From contig CM054145.1 of the NCBI GenBank assembly GCA_028751875.1, forward strand, positions 42,501,170-42,565,169: a stretch of DNA of 64,000 nucleotides, read 5' to 3'. Positions 25,634-37,714 of the stretch are shown here, one piece after another. Under the pieces are notes generated by a model. That model did no database searches, was not told where the DNA came from, and worked only from the letters and a program-made list of their open reading frames with translations. The stretch comes from Rapana venosa (lineage: Eukaryota > Mollusca > Gastropoda > Neogastropoda > Muricidae). Both the position numbers and the translations under genes were made by a program. Each line of letters opens with the position of its first letter. Positions within the stretch are counted from its first letter, which is position 1.

Positions 25634-26535
25634 ACTCACACAGGTCATATTCTTTAGCAGGGTAATAGGACATGGGTTAGCGAAGGTGGGATAGTTCTGA
25701 TATGAAACAGGAGGGGGGAAATCTTATGTTTGAAATAAATGTCTTGAGGCTGGATTTAAAAGTGTCATAGCTAGGCTTCTGGCGAAGAGAGAGAGGGAGC
25801 TCATTCCAGGTCGATGGACCCGAAATAGAGAAAGAGCAGTGGCCAACGGTAGACTGGTTGAATCTAGGTATTCGTAGGCACAAGGTATCTGCAGCAGAGC
25901 GGAGGGAACGTGATGGATAGTGTTCAGGTTAAGACATTCACAGAGGTAGGAGGGTGCAGTTGTGTGGAGACATTTGTAACAGAGGGTACTGATCTTATAA
26001 TCTACTCTCTGTGGCACAGGCAGCCAGTGGAGAGATCGCAAGAGAGGGGTAATGTGCTCCGATTTTTTCTTTCTGAGAGCTAGTCGAGCTGCGGAGTTTT
26101 GTATACGTTGAAGGGAGTGGATAGATGATGCTGGCAGACCAGCCAGAAGAGAATTGCAATAGGCCAGACGTGAAAGAATGAGAGAAGTGACAAGTTTGGA
26201 TGTTGCATCGGTGGACAGGTACTTTCAAATGGCACTAATACACCGTAATTGATAGTAGCATGACTGACGGGTCTGGGTGATGAATTCTTGCATAGAGAGC
26301 GCGTTGTCGATAACAACACCTAGATACTTCACAGCAGTGGATAGAGGGACTGATGCATTGCCGAGTTCTATTGAAGCTGTTGTAATGGAAGAGAGTTTGT
26401 GTTTGGTCCCTACGAGTATGGCTTCGGTTTTATCTGCATTTAGCTGTAATTTGTTCTGTGTCATCCAGTTTTGAATATCTTCAAAGCAGTGGACCATATT
26501 TGCCATACTTAATACTATCAGGCAAGCCCGAATGT
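25330..26535 (-). pseudogene. Non-LTR retrotransposon remnant, CR1/L2-type ORF2 C-terminal part
   Basis: Minus-strand fragments in order: [70 protein letters not shown] and [17 protein letters not shown]. This is the conserved thumb and C-terminal region of CR1/L2-like reverse transcriptases. The usual YGxRSFSVSGPSTWNxLPL end follows but is frame-broken. The 3'UTR ends TAGCGCTATAGAAGTTCCAT plus (ATT)n. The catalytic domain is missing. Confidence 0.85.
25545..25642. repeat. (CA)n array inside LINE 3'UTR
   Basis: About 95 bp CA with CACCACAACA interruption. Confidence 0.9.
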
Positions 26536-26917
26536 AGTGTATGTGTTCGTGTATGTGCGTGCATGCGTGCGCGCGCGTAAGTGTATGTGTGTGCGTGTTT
26601 GTGTGCGTGCGTGCTTTTGTGTGTGTATTGCGTGGTCGGTGCGATTCAGTGTGCATGGGATGGGGGTGGGGGGATCGTGGGTTATGATAACAGAGGCAAA
26701 AGGAAGGGGGGAGGGGGATTCAGTGCCTATCCAGACAGGACAGGAGACAAATAATGAGGATGTGGGGGGAAAAAAGAACATTTTAATGAGCAGAGATCCT
26801 CCCAATCTGCATTCACGCTCAGTGAAATATGAAACGTGTTCATACGGAACACTTGCCTGCATGTTCTGCCATCAAGGAGGGAAGAATTAGTAATAACTGA
26901 CAGGCCTTGGCCCAGGT

Positions 26918-27275
26918 CAAAAGCTGTGTCAGTTATTATTGATGTCAGCTAATTTTTCCAAGGCCTCACAAAAATGTTGTTATGTTGTAACATGTTTGTT
27001 GATTGCCTTCACCCGTGACAAGCTCTTAACATAACAACCTGCACTATTTTTTAAAAGGAGGAAAAAAAAACCTCTGAAGCCCGGAGTATGGGTTGCCTAT
27101 AGGGCGAAGCACTTTTTAAAAACAAAAACAAAAAAAAAAAAACAGTCATACACCAAAAGTTTATTCAGTGTGCAATTTCATCTCACAGTGTTTCCCCGTG
27201 GGATTATTTAAAGGGAGCAGAGTGGACCTTCGGGTGACCCCCAGATGCAAAGTGGGGAACGCACAACAACAACAA
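26918..27275 (+). repeat. Z repeat copy 1
   Basis: Shares AGCTGTGTCAGTTATT, ATAACAACCTGCA, GGAGTATGGGTTGCCTATA and GGGTGACCCCCAGA with the copy at 34.4 kb. The GGAGTATGGCTGCC-type block recurs in many marine invertebrate transcripts as far as I recall. No coding. Confidence 0.55.
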
Positions 27276-28283
27276 CAAAAACAACAACAATTAAAAAGGG
27301 CCCCTGGTGCTGGTGATTAAGGCACTTTCTACGACAAAATAACATCGTTTTTCTGTCTTCTTTCCTCCCTTTTTCTTCTGCCCCCGTCTTTCATTGCCAG
27401 GGGTCCAAACCCCCATCCCACCCACCCACCCTTACTCCCTCCTAATACCCACCAACTTCTCCCCCCCACCCCCCCCACCCCCAACCTTTTCACACAGAAA
27501 GGCAACACACCACCAAACATGTAACAACCGCCCTCATTTCCCAAACCCGCCAGCCAGCCAGCCAGCCAGCCAACCCCAAAACCATGAAATGTTCACAGGA
27601 GGTTAATGCCGCAAGACAGATCCCCGCTATTAATTTATCTGGGGGAAAGCTTTTTTCTTCTTCTTTTTTCTCCTGAACCCCAAACCCCCGGGAGCGAACT
27701 TTAAACCCTCGGCTTCCCCACCGTCACCTCCTTTTTTACAATCAAATTTTGGGGACACAGAATAAATCAAGCCAAAAAGGGTCAAAATTAAAATACAAAA
27801 AACCCAAAAAAGAACAGAAGAAAAAAAAAAACAAACAATTCAAACCCAGGCTATTATTTTTTTTAGTGCAATACATTAAAAGGAACGTCACTAATGGAAA
27901 ACCATAATCATCAGCTACTGTGCCAAAATTTTGGTAAAACGCCCCCAAAGATCTCTTCACACAAGAATAAAAACTAAAAGAAAAAATTGCTTGAACTATG
28001 ATGGGGATTTGATGAGCACTTTATAAGTTTGTTTTTTTTAAAAACCTAATACGTGTCCTAAAGGTTGGCACTTTCGGAACAAACAACCATACATGAAGAG
28101 GAATGTACATGCTTTTGCATGAGCATGCACGACACACATGCAAAGACGCAGTGCTTATATTCCTACTCTCACCCCCAGCCTGTGACTGTAAGCATGCATA
28201 TAAACACCTAAAAACAACACAAAAAACATCTATATGGACATACAAAAACACCCTCCAGGGCCCAACCTGTGATTATTTCTTAT

Positions 28284-28284
<1 letters not shown>

Positions 28285-28322
<38 letters not shown>

Positions 28323-28325
28323 TCT

Positions 28326-28403
<78 letters not shown>

Positions 28404-28413
28404 CACACACACC

Positions 28414-28455
<42 letters not shown>

Positions 28456-28497
28456 GGACGGACGGACGGACGGACGGACGGATGGATGGATGGATGG
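28285..28497. repeat. Compound (TC)n(CA)n(GACA)n(GACG)n(GATG)n
   Basis: Successive arrays with tetramer steps GACA, GACG, GATG. Confidence 0.92.
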
Positions 28498-28577
28498 TGA
28501 CACGTACACATCATCCCCTATCTTTGCTCTTCCTCCACATACTGAACACAAAGTCCAAATCAAAGTAAAAAAAAACA

Positions 28578-28579
28578 TA

Positions 28580-28638
<59 letters not shown>
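28578..28638. repeat. (CA)n array
   Basis: About 60 bp CA. Confidence 0.9.
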
Positions 28639-28640
<2 letters not shown>

Positions 28641-28928
28641 GAAATCAGGAGACCAAACATAAACAACACAAAAAAATATTAATCCTCAAGCCTTGACCCG
28701 ATACCCCGTAGCCACCCAAGAAAATAAAACAAGCACAGACAGGTAGAAGAGGCGAGCGGGAGGAAAAGGAAGGAGGAGAAGAGGAGGGAGAGGAGGCGGC
28801 GGCGGAAGAAAATCAACCAAGCGAAGACAGACTCTCGCAGATGGCCGGGGAGATGGGATCCAGAGTATATCTGACCAATCAACCGTGAAGGGCCAGGAAA
28901 TCCTCGGTGGAATGGTTTAATGCTTTCT

Positions 28929-28970
<42 letters not shown>
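28929..28970. repeat. Poly(C) tract of about 40 bp
   Basis: Uninterrupted C-run. Confidence 0.9.
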
Positions 28971-28971
<1 letters not shown>

Positions 28972-29411
28972 CCTACTAGTCGAGCCTAGCCTAACCTAGC
29001 CGTGGTGATTCAAGCAAGAGGCATCAACACGTCTATTCGCAGTCCCACTTTGTACGGTCACACCAAATCTATTTCTGGTTCACACTTTTTTTTTTTTTTA
29101 CCTTGCATAAACATAAGATTGCTAGAAAACACACAACAAAAGGTGTTAGAGATTTTTCACGCACGTAAAAACAAGAGAAGGTAATGATGTATGAGAATGC
29201 GTCTTTGTTTTAGTGATTATAGGTTTAGGAGTAATTAACAGATCAGAACTGTCAAGGACCCATCTGGCTCTTCTTTTCCTTTGGGTTCAGCTCGGAAACC
29301 TACTTTTGGGATTTGATCGATGGCAATAAGCACTTCAGGAGGTTTGGTAACGAGGGCTTTCACATTCTTGTGGGCAAGCACGTGTGTATAACATCCCTTC
29401 TCCTTTACACG

Positions 29412-29427
29412 CACAAGCACACACACA

Positions 29428-29488
<61 letters not shown>

Positions 29489-29530
29489 TGAACACATGTA
29501 CATATGTATACACACGCGCGCGCACACACA
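29412..29530. repeat. (CA)n array
   Basis: CA-rich with ACCACA interruption, then CGCGCG and GACA units. Confidence 0.88.
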
Positions 29531-29674
29531 GACAGACAGAACGGCTCACAATCTAACTGCCACTAACCCTCTGCCAACAATTCAGCTAATAAAATACACG
29601 TATATTCGCATCTTGTTTCACATTTCCTTTTTTTTCTAAAAACTTGAAAAACTAATCCTAAAACTGCTAAATAA

Positions 29675-30620
29675 ATGCTTTCATTCTGTCTTCTTTCTCT
29701 TATTCATTCTGCCAACCACACCAACAACAGCAAAAAGAAAAAATGCAATAACACTGAAACCCTTCTAGCTCACACCTTGGAAAATCTGTTAATTGCTTCT
29801 GATTCAAGAAAAATATTTCTCACGCTCCTCGACTTATCAGCAGCCTTTGACAACACTGATCATTCAGTTCTTTCTGACTTCCAAAAAGCATTTGATGTTA
29901 ATGGCATAGTCTTTACTGAGTTCAACTTGTACCTCACAGATCAGCTCCAAACAGTTATTGTAAACAGCATTCAATCCAAACCAGTCAAACTGGAAAATGG
30001 ATTCCTACAGGGATCACTTCTGGGTCACGTTTTATTTCCCCTCTCTACACTGCTCCTCTTTCTCGTGTAAAGAACCACGGTCAGGTCAACCACCATTTTT
30101 TATGTTAATGATTCTCAACTTCAAAGCAGTATACTCCTGAAAATCTGTCTTCCCTTTTGACAAACACGTCTTTTTGCCTCCAAGATATTCAAAACTGGAT
30201 GACCCAGAACAAATTACAGCTGAATGCTGATTAGACCAAGGCTATACTCAAATCCACTAAACAGAAATTTTCCACGGTAAAATCTGGCGATAATAACAGT
30301 TACCTGTAAAGGAAAAAAAACCCTGCCTGTTGTCATTAACTCTATGCAGACATTCATCACACAGGTATGCCATTTCAGCAACCAACAACAACAACAGCTT
30401 GTAAGTGTAATTTGCAAATGGCAACATCTAAATTGTCAAATCTTTTACTTTTTCACCAACTACCAATATTCTCTTTAAGCTAGTCTACTAGCACCACCCA
30501 TCCACTCCTACAACACATACAAAACTCTGTTCATGATGTGTTCTGAGAAAATAAATCTGAACACATTATACCCTTCCGGCAGGCTCTTCACCAGCTTTCC
30601 GAAGAATAAAGCTGAAGATT
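29675..30620 (+). pseudogene. Non-LTR retrotransposon remnant, reverse transcriptase domain
   Basis: Encodes LTLLDLSAAFDNTDHSVL and ENGFLQGSLLGHVLF, the palm motifs of CR1/L2-type reverse transcriptases. The catalytic YADD position reads VNDS, and DIQNWMTQNKLQLNAD is followed by a stop. Decayed after that. Confidence 0.85.
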
Positions 30621-30649
30621 AATACACTTTGTTATTCTTCTTCTTCTGC

Positions 30650-30790
30650 GTTCCCTGGCCAATTGCATGGCCACACTGGGTAGAATGCATAGTGCCTTGT
30701 CTTCTCCTGCGCTTGTAACTCTGCAGGAGGTATGCCCGCTGGCCTCAGCGGACACATTCTGACTTCAGGGTAGCCCGTTAGCAAGTTTAA
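30650..30790 (+). repeat. Y repeat copy 1
   Basis: Shares CTTCTCCTGCGCTTGTAACT, CTGCAGGAGG and GACACATTCTGACTTCAG with copies near 31350 and 44250. No coding potential; class unknown. Confidence 0.5.
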
Positions 30791-30817
30791 AAGAAAAGAT
30801 TTCAGATTTCCTTGAAT

Positions 30818-31012
30818 TTAAAAAGGCAGGAGAATAGACTGGGTAGGTAGAAAATAAGCAAGAGAAAAAGGGGGATAGAAAGGTGGAGGAGGGGGGGAAC
30901 AGAAACATAGGGAGTCATAGAAAAGTGGACTTTTTTAGCACAGAATTTCCAGAAAAGGGGATGCTATTCACACTGAAAGAGCCCCAGGTATCCCCACGGG
31001 GGTATACCCTCT
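30818..31012 (+). repeat. X repeat, partial copy joined to Y repeat
   Basis: AAAGGCAGGAGAATAGACTG through GGGGATGCTATTCACACTG. In place of the usual X 5' half it is preceded by a Y repeat (30650-30790), so X and Y may be variants of one modular element. Confidence 0.5.
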
Positions 31013-31287
31013 TATAAATAAACCCATAAACCAAGCATCCTCCTATCTCCAAGACCTTCACCTTTACACTTATCTTCCCTCCGTTCATCGTGCTTATGAG
31101 CACCCAGATTCGTTCACACAGTCTACTTGTCACTGTTGCCTGTTTTCTATCTCTGAAATCATCTGCCTCTCTTCCTATATCATATGTCGTCTACATATGA
31201 CATTTTGATATCCAGCCTTAATTAAGACACACCTATTTCCACAGTAAGTGTGACCCTCTCTTTTTACACCCAACACTTATCCCTACC

Positions 31288-31337
<50 letters not shown>

Positions 31338-31344
31338 CTTCCCT

Positions 31345-31450
31345 TACTGGGCGGGGTGTATTGTGTCTGGTCTTCTCCTGTGCTTGTAACTTAGCAAGAG
31401 GTCTGCCCGCTGGCCTCATCCGACACATTCCCATTTCAGAACAGCTCATT
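31345..31450 (+). repeat. Y repeat copy 2
   Basis: GGTCTTCTCCTGTGCTTGTA, TGCCCGCTGGCCTCATCC and ACACATTCCCATTTCAGA match the Y family. Confidence 0.5.
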
Positions 31451-31584
31451 TCACTGTACATATTGCACACTGAGTATGTTCGTGTTTCCGTAACTCATTG
31501 AACGCCGACATGAGTCATGGGATTTTTTACGTGCATATTAAATAATTTTCATCTTCTGCATGTGTATATACACGAAGGGAAGTG

Positions 31585-32100
31585 AGGCACTGGCATATCT
31601 CTGATTCGGTGACTTCAGTTGCTCTGGTCTCATGGTGACCTCAGTTTCGGTTTTCCCAGACACTTCTGTGCCTGTGAGGAGTTTGTGTCAAAACCTTCGG
31701 AATTGTAGGGTCATGGGACACGGCAGTTAGAGGGACGTTAGTGGTGGTCGCCACCCCGGGTGGGCATCTCACTCAGTCTCGCGCCACAATTACTGCCATC
31801 AGCAGGGAAATAAGTAAACTGTGTCCTGCGTATGTTAGCTAAGGACAAGCACCACAGACCACCAAAGTCACCCAGCAGGGCCCCACTGGCTGGTAGCCCT
31901 ACAGTGGCCTGACATTGATGGGCTCCTTGTGGACTTCCGACCCTGAAGGTGCGGCATAACAAATCTGGGTATGGCTAAGGCGGAAAGATTGAAACGAGCA
32001 GCGTACAAACAGCAAGACAGGGGTGTCACTGAATATGAGGCAGCACCAAAAACAAAAACAAACAAAATCAGGAGTGCACAGTCATGTTTGCAATGATTTT
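31585..32100 (+). mobile_element. R875 retroposon, diverged 3' half
   Basis: Plus-strand match to R875 from CTCTGATTCGGTGACTTCAG through GAGGCAGCACCAAAAAC, with many substitutions and gaps; older than the other copies. No flanking duplication recognised. Confidence 0.7.
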
Positions 32101-32109
32101 TTTTTAATA

Positions 32110-32460
32110 CCCACTTTATCTGCAAGGTAATACGGCCAGTAAGGGTAAAGTTTACGAGAAGGATGCAAAGAAAAGGGGAAAAACCCCATTAAATTTACGC
32201 ATCCCTGAGTTCCGTAGGAAGACTGTTCACCCCTCTCATACAAGTTGTTCCTTCCCCTTCTTCTGACGGCACGACTGGCTGGTTCACTGGTTTCTTTTCC
32301 TATTGATCTCGATTCATGTTTGACTCCTGGTTTGGTTGTTGTTGTTTTTTATCGTTTTTGCTGCTGTTGTTGTTATCGTTGCTTTTTAAAACAAGCACTG
32401 GTCCAGAAACTGTTGGGAAAGGTGGAATTCTATTCAGACTTTTCAACTTTTATGTGCTAA
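32110..32460. other. Unannotated stretch
   Basis: No coding or element signal; contains TGTTGTTG runs near 32335-32390. Confidence 0.45.
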
Positions 32461-32490
32461 GGGAGGGAGGGAGGGAGGGATGGAGGGACG

Positions 32491-32534
<44 letters not shown>

Positions 32535-32747
32535 GAGACAGAGAGAGATTGTTACGGCAAACATGAATTTTTCATATAAAACATTACATTTCACGCAACT
32601 AGCAATCTGAGAAACTCAAGTCGATCCTCGCCTCCACTGAGAACAAAGGTATTATTAGAAATGCGGTTATGAGAAAATGTGACGAGCATACGCATCCAAC
32701 CCTCTGCCTATGCATGCATGTATGCACGTAAATGCACCTGCATGTGT

Positions 32748-32780
<33 letters not shown>

Positions 32781-33230
32781 CACAACACACATACATTCAC
32801 ACGGTATAACGAAAAAGCAGATCATGACAGAAAAGAAGACAAAAACAGTCACAGTCCATGAAAGTGCCTTATAAAAGCGCGCGGACTTCAAGGTGTCAGT
32901 ATGCATTTCATTTTTTCCTTTCATTTCATACCACTTTTAAGTCACCGCAGATTTCTCGGTATGAAATTCGGGCTGCTCTACCCGGGGTGAGCGCATCGCC
33001 ACATGCAAGAGCAGCGCCACCCAATTATTGTTTGTTCTTTTTCTGTCATGCATGCAGAAAAGAGGATAAAAGAGTACCTGTGCATGACAGTGCCTTGTGA
33101 AAAGCATGCACACTCTAAATATTGTTCCCGTCTGCAGGCATCAAAACAAGCTAGCTCCTGCTCAAACCATCACCATACACGCAACACTATGAACATGTCT
33201 GTATTTGGAGAGGTGAGGAGGGGGGATATT

Positions 33231-33672
33231 TCGTTCCTCAGCTAGACCTCCAAGGCTTACCAAAAGTGAGATTTTTGCGTATGCGACCGTTCCCGCCCCC
33301 CCCCCCCCCCCCCCCCCACCACCACCACCACCACTTAGGCACCCGCATTCCGACTTTGGGCATGGTGTCGAATCACGACACCTGTGTGCATGCATTTTTG
33401 AAATTTTGTCGTCTGTTCCTACCGGCACAAAATGGCGTTCACTTCCGAGAGGCGGAACAGGTTTTTAACGTGTGCGTATGATGTTCTGCGTGCATTCATT
33501 CACACACAGGACCTTGGTTTATAATTATAGTCTCGTCTGAACGACTCTGACATTCAGTTTGATTTTTTTTTTTCATGAAACTGGGAAGAAAGGGCGAGGC
33601 TGGTAATCGAACCCAGAACCTCACGGTTTACTCGATTGGAAGGTGAATGTCTAATCCGCCCTGCCACCTTCC
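33231..33672 (-). mobile_element. SINE-A copy
   Basis: Reverse strand; head at the right with B box GGTTCGATTACC, 3' end at the left. A C-run (33294-33318) interrupts the 3' domain. Confidence 0.8.
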
Positions 33673-33689
33673 TTCTTATCTGTGGGTAT

Positions 33690-34400
33690 GAAATAAAATG
33701 CTAGCACATTTTCAACCTTACACTACAGCCACAAGAGCGCTTAAGTATGTATCCCAATACATTTTTCTTTCTCTTGAACACAATGTAGAGTGCTAACAGA
33801 CTCACCGCACATCAAATAAAAGCAAAGACCAAAACAAACACACAAAACCCCACGACCATTTCCACCGTCCCATCTCCAACTACCAAACTAAACCTTTGAA
33901 AAGGTCAAAGGACCAATAACCTACCATCACACAAAAAAGGATGAAGAAGAAAAAGAGCCTCAGGAGACGTCACCCCCTTTTTTTTCTCTCTCTCTCTCTT
34001 TTTTTCCTATTTCATCATCGATGCAGAGAATTGTTTCATTGATTTTTTTCATCCCTTCCTCTCTGTTCTGCTATTTTCCTGTCTGATCCTGCTGCCAAAA
34101 GACCTTGTTTACCACCACCATCACCACCATCACCACCACCCCCACCCCCTTCCTGGCTTCATTGATGGACAGATCTTGGGCCATACTGGCAGTCAAGCTG
34201 ATTGGCCGACACGCAAATTGCTCTTTGGTGACTGTGATATGGCTGTTTATGATAGGTGGAGGAGGGGGGGGGAGGGGGAAAGGGGGGAGGGGGAGGACAA
34301 GCCAGCGCACAGGATGGTCATACCTGTACTGGTTCTTCCAACCTCTGAAACTGTCACCTCCCTCCCTCCTTCCCTCCCTGGCCCAGAGCTTACAAAAAAA
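33690..34400. other. Unannotated stretch
   Basis: Contains ACC triplets near 34110, a G-rich run at 34258-34295 and an A-run at 34394-34410. No supported gene. Confidence 0.45.
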
Positions 34401-34407
34401 AAAAAAA

Positions 34408-34775
34408 AAAGAAAGCAAGCTGTGTCAGTTATTGATGTACGTTGATTAAGCTGCCAAACCCTATTGCTAAATTGGTGTTGTTATGCTTTCAAATGTTATG
34501 TTCAGAGTGTACTCCATCCAGAATATGCTTTCAGTATATTATCATAACAATCTGCATTCTCATTCTTCATAGGAGAAAAAACAAAAGTCTTCTGAAGTTG
34601 GAGTATGGCTGCTTATAAGGCAAGATACCTGAAAAGTCACTGTGTATACAAACTTCTCCCCCAGTATGTGCTTGAGGTCTAACAATGATTCCCAGTGGGA
34701 TGGGTGAGACAGAGTGCATATTCTGGGTGACCCCCCAGACTGTTAAGCTCCAGAACACCCGACAATAACTAATAA
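34408..34775 (+). repeat. Z repeat copy 2
   Basis: AGCTGTGTCAGTTATTGATG, ATAACAATCTGCATTC, GGAGTATGGCTGCTTATAAG and GGGTGACCCCCCAGAC; pairs with the copy at 26.9 kb. Confidence 0.55.
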
Positions 34776-34971
34776 TCAAATGTGAAAAGCATCTAGTGAA
34801 TGACGCAGAGAGTTCAGACGGACTTTATAAGATAAGGACAATTAACAGCACTTAGGATTAATAAACTTACATTTGCATAATGGTCCAGGACTGTTTGGGG
34901 TTTGGGGGTTTTTTTACATTTCATAAACGTCCAGCCATAAGCCAAGTAAGCACTGATCAGGGACAACTCAC

Positions 34972-35064
34972 TAGGGACACCATCTGGCAAAGGGACAGGA
35001 GATGAAGACTGTGTGGTCCAGTAAAGCGTGGGAGCACTAGGAGCACATTCTGATAGTGAAATCA
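34972..35064 (-). CDS. Candidate exon, Ser/Pro-rich
   Basis: A 93-bp open stretch with acceptor CGTTTGCAG and donor GTGAGT, encoding ISLSECAPSAPTLYWTTQSS then SPVPLPDGVP. The composition suits a disordered region such as the CEP97 C-terminal half. No homology is claimed, and its phase does not join directly to the candidate at 35444-35582. Confidence 0.25.
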
Positions 35065-35119
35065 CTGCAAACGCTGAAGAGATGATGATGATGATGAGCG
35101 TTGTATGTGTGTGTGTGTT

Positions 35120-35238
35120 CTTTTTTATTCTTTTATTTTGAGGATAATGGAATAAGCACTCATGTGCTTTTTTACATCCAGTCCCTGTGTGTATGTGTTT
35201 GCACACAGGACCTCAGTTTATAGTCTCATCTGAAGGAG
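35120..35238 (-). mobile_element. SINE-B, internally deleted
   Basis: Reverse strand 3' end (GAGGATAATGGAATAAGCAC) joined directly to the 5' part of the core (GACCTCAGTTTATAGTCTCA); the middle of the core is missing. Confidence 0.7.
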
Positions 35239-35443
35239 TTTGTGTGTGTTTGAGAGTGTGTGTATGTGCATGCATGCATGTGCATGCGTGTGTGTATGCG
35301 TGTGTTTGCATGTGCGCATCTATGATTGTGTGTCCGCATACCTTTAGTATCTTTAGTGCGACCAACTGAATAAACTGTCTTTCTCCTCTCTTCCAGCTTT
35401 GTATGCTTTAGAAACACTAGGAACAGCAACCACACAGACTTAC

Positions 35444-35582
35444 AAAGTCCTGCCAAAGAATATATAAAAGCTGGATTCTCAATTTTTCTTGGAGGCTGAG
35501 TGCCAAGGGTTCTAAGACAGGCTGAGGAGGCCCAAGCTGACAGCACCACACAAAGCTGATTTCTGGGGCATCCAGAGCCGCC
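35444..35582 (-). CDS. Candidate exon, possibly downstream CEP97
   Basis: A 139-bp open stretch between strong splice sites: acceptor GCTATTTTCAG and donor GTAAGT. In the open frame it reads ALDAPEISFVWCCQLGPP then PVLEPLALSLQEKL and LLYILWQDF. Strand and location suit a later CEP97 exon, but I see no firm homology. Phase does not follow directly from exon 9, so at least one exon would lie between them. It could also be chance. Confidence 0.3.
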
Positions 35583-36477
35583 CTGAAAATAGCAGATGCC
35601 CACCACTGTGCCCCACATCCTGAAGGGCATGGAAAGGGCAATAGACTGAAAGCCCTGAGTAGGCCTCTTATGACGTAAGATGGATTGCCAGCAAAACAGC
35701 AAAAGGTTAAAGAGAAAAGGACAGGACAGTGTTCTTGTTATATAAAAAAAGGATTCATTGTTTATCATGTCTTTTAGTTTTACTGATCACACAACATGCA
35801 TGGAAAGATGTATAAAACTGGGATGATTTCAGGTAAACAAAATTAACATACAGTACTATTTACGACATTATGCCATACATTACGTTTCCTAACTCTATAA
35901 CTCCTGCCCACTCCTTTCACAACCTCTCCCTTCTTTTCTGCTTGATATACTGCTACCCACATACTTTCCAAAGATTCCAGACATCATCATAATGCAAAAG
36001 GATAAACCAGCCACTTAGGCAAACTGGTTAACACATTGGGTTATGGACTAAACAATACAACTGTGTCATAGATGTGAACAGCTACCACACAGTCCCCAAC
36101 TCCTACCTCCTTGTGCCTCACACATACACACTTACCCATTAAACAATCTTCAAAATATCCTTATAATGTTAAAGAGACACTGTCTGGAGCAAACTTCTAA
36201 GCACATATCATGACAGAAAAATGCAGTCTGAGATTGTCTTGTCTGTCTGCTTACCATCACATTGTTCAGGGTTTTTCTTCTTTTTAAACACTCTTTACTC
36301 ACTAGATAAAATGATTGTAGAAGGTTGGTTTGAGTGGTATTTTTTCCGTGATACTAGGTTTGTATGTTTACTGTTTTTATGTATGGCTTGTAACCCGTTT
36401 GAATTTCTCTGTTGCTGAGATAATAAAGTGTTTGACTTGAATTGAGCTATCACAAAAACACACGTTTGATTAGATTT

Positions 36478-37120
36478 TTCTCCTGAGGTTAACATGAGTG
36501 CCAACCTCACTCCCCAAAAAGTCTTTTGGATGAGACTAGTAAAAGCCAAGGTTACCCTGTGCAAACAAATGCAGAACATCTTGCGTACATGTTAAAACCC
36601 GATCCGCCTTTTAAAAGAGTAGTCCATTGCATGCCAATAGGAACAGATGACAAAATGTAAAAAACACATGCATATTGGTGTCGGGATAGCTCAGTGGTCG
36701 AAGTGGTCAGCTCAGTGGTCGAAGCACTCGCTTTCCCCAAGCCAAGTTAAGCAGCGTCGAGCATGGTTACCAGTTGGATGGGTGACCGTTTGCGCACCTT
36801 GGCTTCAGTACAGTTCCCCCAGTTCACCCAGCTGTAAATGGGTACCTGCCCTCTTTAGGGTCAGAGAAGGTAAAGCAGCGAGGGAGAGGAGATGGGCGCC
36901 GCCCTCAATATGCTGGCCCCTAGAGAAGTGAGGTCTCTGACGCCTCGCTCCCCTATGACCTTATAGGTTATGGACTCCTTTACCTTACCTTTTTACCTAT
37001 ATTGGTGTCGAGTTTAGACATCACCCCCAAAGTCAGAATGTGGCTATCTAAATAGTGGGTAAACAGTCACATACACAAAATCTCACTATTGTTGAACCTC
37101 GGAGCTACAGCCGAGAAACA
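36478..37120 (+). mobile_element. Chimeric SINE (B-type 5', A-type 3') holding the 5S-like SINE
   Basis: 36478-36671 begins with SINE-B sequence (GAGGTTAACATGAGTGCCAA) and passes into the shared core. After the inserted 5S-like SINE, 36999-37120 continues with the SINE-A 3' domain (GTCAGAATGTGGCTATC, GAACCTCGGAGCTACAGC). Confidence 0.65.
36684..36998 (+). mobile_element. SINE with 5S-rRNA-like segment, nested
   Basis: 315 bp flanked by a perfect 12-bp duplication ATATTGGTGTCG (36672-36683 and 36999-37010). Opens GGATAGCTCAGTGGTCGAAG, like a tRNA D-arm/A box, and repeats that unit once. Then, at 36741-36788, comes a stretch with GTTAAGCAGCGTCGAGC and TTGGATGGGTGACCG, close to the internal promoter region of 5S rRNA. 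It ends in a CCTTACCTTTTTACCT tail. It resembles SINE3-type elements; exact class inferred. Confidence 0.75.
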
Positions 37121-37124
37121 AACC

Positions 37125-37714
37125 AACAACAAAATAATGTAGAAGGCTGAAACCTGATTTCATCTTTTTTTCTTCTATAACATGTCAGCCTGCTACTTTC
37201 CCTTTTACACACTTTCTTTTTAAACTGTCAGCTAGATACGATAAAGTGTATGTATTTTGTGGCTTTTATGAGCCATAGACAAGCAGCAGAGCCTACCTGT
37301 GACCTTCACAAATACACACAGCATACAAATAAGAAAAACTACCTAGTATCTAAAGTGCCCATATCACCTCATGTGTAACTACTAAAGCCCACTTGTGCCC
37401 TCACAAGTACCAACAAGTATGCAGATACTAACTACAAGTACCATTCATATGTATACAGGTCTACAATGACCTATGTTGGCAGTAATAACTGCTTTTCCCC
37501 AAATGTCCGAAACCTCCCACAACAGATAAGGGAGCCTTATCTTGACCATAAAAAAATCTCTACTGCTGCACTTAAAAAGATCACACAAAATCACACAACG
37601 GCTATAAAACTGTATATTACAGAAACCAGGAACTTGTTTAGCTTGCTTTCTTTGTACACACACTCTATGTGATGAAGATGGCTGTCAATGTGTCCAGCTC
37701 TGTGTGATCAAGTC
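37125..37714. other. Unannotated stretch between SINE and minisatellite
   Basis: A plus-strand frame at 37466-37672 (containing NCFSPNVRNLPQQIREPYLD) is open but unrecognised and lacks splice support. Confidence 0.35.

Noticed and set aside
28230..28635. Frames with RER, VSL and VCVC repeats around the 28.4-kb microsatellite
   Set aside because: Translations of TC, CA and GACA tetramer arrays.
36741..36788. Possible 5S rRNA gene
   Set aside because: Only about 45 bp resemble 5S rRNA and they lie within a SINE; no full 120-bp gene or terminator.
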